In this document: positions 62,048 through 64,000 of the stretch, in pieces
Position numbering within the stretch: the first letter of the stretch is position 1
Layout: each line of letters begins with the position of its first letter
Made by a program: the position numbers and the translations under genes
The notes under the pieces: generated by a model
Told to the model about the DNA's origin: nothing
Databases searched by the model: none
Seen by the model: the letters and a program-made list of their open reading frames with translations, nothing else
DNA from: Bog-532 sp963742865
Lineage (GTDB): Bacteria > Actinomycetota > Actinomycetes > Streptosporangiales > Streptosporangiaceae
DNA: 64,000 bases
Reading direction: 5' to 3'
Assembly (NCBI GenBank): GCA_963742865.1
Contig: CAVUNW010000037.1
Span: 3,418-67,417 of the forward strand

Positions 62048-62920
62048 ATGCCGCCGGCGTGGATCGGGCTGACGCTCGCGTTCGTTTCGGCGCTGGTCAC
62101 CAACACGGCCTACTCCCTTGAGCACGATGCGGCGGCGGCGCTGCCGCCGCTGTCGCCGCGCCGCCCGTTCCGGTCGGTGCAGTTCCTGCTCCGCGACCGG
62201 CGCTGGCTGATCGCGTTCGGGGCCGAGACCGCAGGCTGGCTCATGTATGTGGCGGCGCTGCGGCTCGCGCCGCTCGCGCTGGTGCAGGCGGTGGCGGCGT
62301 CCGGGGTCGCCGTCCTGGCGTTCGCGACGGCGCGCGGGCACCCGTCCCGGCTCGCGCGGCGCGAGCAGTTCGCCGTCGTCCTGGCGCTCGCGGGACTGAC
62401 GCTGCTTGCGTTCTCGCTCACCGGGACGACGGCATCCGATCAGCATCCACCGGTCATCGGCGTCGTCATCTGGCTCGCGGCCTGCGCCGGCGGCGCGGTG
62501 CTGCTGATCGCCATACCGGGGCGCTTCGCCCGCGCCGCATCGCTCGGCCTGGCGGCCGGCCTGCTGTTCGCCGACGGCGACATCTCCGCGAAACTGGTCG
62601 GCTACGGCGGGCTGTGGCTCGTTGCGCTCGCCTCACTCATCGCCGCCTATGCCATCGGCACGAGCGTGCTGCAGTCCGCATACCAGCGGGGCGACGCGCT
62701 GACGGCCGCCGGCACGGCGACGATGGTGACGAACGCGGTCCCGATCGCGGCCGGGTTCGTGCTGTTCGGCGAGACGCTGCCGCACGGGACGCGGGCCGTC
62801 CTGCAGATCGCGGCGTTCGCTTGCCTCGTGGCCAGCGCGGTCGCGCTCGGGCACCAGCAGGCGCCGCAGGCCGGCGAGCCCGCTCCGCGCGGTGACCACA
62901 TCGGGGAGACGCCCGCATAG
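62048..62920 (+). CDS. EamA/DMT-like multi-helix membrane protein
   Basis: The 290-residue protein has nine or ten helices. WLMYVAALRLAPLALVQAVAAS near 59-80 is the DMT-like pattern of the first half, and GTATMVTNAVPIAAGFVLFG with ETLPHG near 230-255 that of the second. It starts 43 bases after the P1B ATPase, so joint transcription is likely; a role in metal handling is only a guess. An uptake or export substrate cannot be named. Confidence 0.78.
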   Translation: MPPAWIGLTLAFVSALVTNTAYSLEHDAAAALPPLSPRRPFRSVQFLLRDRRWLIAFGAETAGWLMYVAALRLAPLALVQAVAASGVAVLAFATARGHPSRLARREQFAVVLALAGLTLLAFSLTGTTASDQHPPVIGVVIWLAACAGGAVLLIAIPGRFARAASLGLAAGLLFADGDISAKLVGYGGLWLVALASLIAAYAIGTSVLQSAYQRGDALTAAGTATMVTNAVPIAAGFVLFGETLPHGTRAVLQIAAFACLVASAVALGHQQAPQAGEPAPRGDHIGETPA

Positions 62921-63123
62921 CGCCCGGGCCGGCCCCTCGCCGCGATCGAGGGGACGCGCCGGCAAACACCGGGAATGACAGCAGCACCGGCCGCACGCCA
63001 GAAGTGATGCGCTCATCGTCGTAATACCAGCCCGCATGTCCACGGGTTAGGCGATCCCCACACCCGCAGCCGGAAACGGGCCACCAGGACACACGGGTCG
63101 TCCGCCGCACTGCGGCCGCCCGG

Positions 63124-64000
63124 TCATGGCCCGCGGGCTGCGCCGGCCGTCCGGCGGGTAAGCAGCCAGAAGCCGACGAGCGCAGCGGCCCCGACGGCTG
63201 CGATAAGCAGCGTGACCCAGATTTCACTGCGCGGGAGTTCCAGCGCGTAGAAATTGCGCACGGCAGAGACCGGGAACAACAGCACGGTGGCGGCCACCAC
63301 CCCGCCCATCAGGACGATCCGGCGCCAGGTCAGCGGCATGGCCAGCAGGACCAGCACGCACAAGCTGAGAGTGAGGGTCACCAGCGTGGCGGCGGTGCGC
63401 TGCTGCGTGAGGGGAAGGCCGGCCGCCCGGGCCAGGTAGTACGCGGCGAACGTCGCTGCGGCCACGATGCTCCCGGCCGGGATGGCAAAGCGCAGCACCC
63501 GCCCGGCGAACCCTGGCCGGTAGCGCCGCGGGTTGGGCGCGAGGGCCAGGAAGAAGGACGGGATGCCGATGGCCAGGGTGTCGATGATGGTCAGGTGCCG
63601 GGGCAGGAACGGGTACGGCAGCAGCAGGGCGCCCACGGCGACCGCGAGCAGGGTTGCCCACACGGTCTTGGTGATGAACAGGTTGGCCACGCGCTCGATG
63701 TTGGCTCGGCGACGGCTATCTCGCGCGGTGTGCCGTCACGGATCACTTCGACGCGGGGCGCGCTGAGCACGGCGAGCCGGTCCAGGGTCAGCTTGGCACG
63801 CAGTTCCTGGCCGATACCGATCAGCGCGTTCGTCACCAGCACGATGCCGAACAGGGTACCTCCCTGCGGCTGGCCCACGGCCAGGATCACGGCCAGCAAC
63901 GCACCCAGGATGAAGTTGAACCGGGTCAGGATGTTCGCGCGCAGAATCTCCGCGACCGAGCGGCTGGTGCGCTCTCCGGCCTCATTGGCCAGCCCGCGCG
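63124..64000 (-). pseudogene. P-type ATPase with internal deletion of the catalytic core
   Basis: The minus-strand frame entering at 64000 reads a P-type ATPase N-terminus: SRSVAEILRANILTRFNFIL, then FGIVLVTNALIGIGQELRAK, LTLDRLAVLSAPRVEVIRDG, PREIAVA. At about 63700 it jumps, with a frame change, to ANIERVANLFITKTVWATLL and ends normally with the C-terminal helices (PYPFLPRHLTIIDTLAIGIP, to 63124). The TGES, DKTGT, KGA and GDGxND regions, about 400 residues, are missing. The protein cannot pump. Only the membrane ends survive. Confidence 0.8.

Noticed and set aside
1..64000. CRISPR arrays, rRNA genes, toxin-antitoxin or anti-phage defence cassettes
   Set aside because: No spaced direct repeats, rRNA sequence or recognisable defence gene was seen.

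Overview
The window is about 70% G+C, with GTG starts, many 4-base ATGA gene overlaps, an IdeR/DtxR-type iron box, class II DAHP synthase, SHOCT, GPP34 and DUF5661 proteins and XRE/RsbW-like regulators. It comes from a high-GC actinomycete. The order cannot be fixed from sequence alone, and no rRNA or CRISPR array is present.

Layout. 1-7.7 kb: a K+ channel with RCK-pore-RCK order (runs off the left edge), an LLM flavin/F420 oxidoreductase divergent from its TetR regulator, two gene stubs (EthD, TetR C-terminus), an MMPL exporter and a lipoprotein. 7.7-19.2 kb: a divergent polyol/rare-sugar regulon. The left arm holds two zinc alcohol dehydrogenases, a xylulokinase, a mannitol-2-dehydrogenase, an OtsB-like HAD phosphatase, an orphan TIM-barrel aldolase-like protein and a PfkB kinase. 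The right arm holds LacI, a FGGY kinase and a LacD-type aldolase. It has no transporter. 19.4-30.6 kb: housekeeping and stress genes (DnaJ-homologue/TfoX-like ORF, arginine deiminase, HPF-like protein, peroxiredoxin, CorA, class II DAHP synthase, DUF4389 protein, GlcD-type oxidase, STAS protein). 30.8-34 kb: an SDR and two acyl-CoA dehydrogenases with overlapping stops and starts. 34-45.7 kb: a DUF2079 membrane protein, a DUF222/HNH endonuclease behind a LexA-like box, TetR-MFS, a three-gene ABC exporter, GtrA, iron-box-controlled FTR1 and a GT51 transglycosylase. 46-48.6 kb: an RsbW-like ATPase, a NUDIX hydrolase, a TPR-type regulator and an 80-residue protein.

From tRNA-Pro(GGG) at 48.8 kb to about 54.4 kb lies an accessory segment: two insertion sequences, one inserted into the target duplication of the other, and about 2 kb of almost gene-free DNA with one convincing 62-codon gene. 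From 54.4 kb to the end, intact genes (SRPBCC, DUF5661, GPP34, a P1B-type ATPase fused to a hemerythrin domain, an EamA-like protein) alternate with deletion relics. These are a serine hydrolase and a SHOCT protein cut on either side of a third IS, stubs of a response regulator and a diacylglycerol kinase, and a P-type ATPase that has lost its catalytic core.

At least 16 genes, two transposases among them, are broken by a single-base insertion or deletion, usually in a G or C run, while both halves keep family-like sequence. That pattern looks more like residual assembly error than gene death, so those loci are annotated as whole genes with the break position noted. True deletions are listed as pseudogenes.
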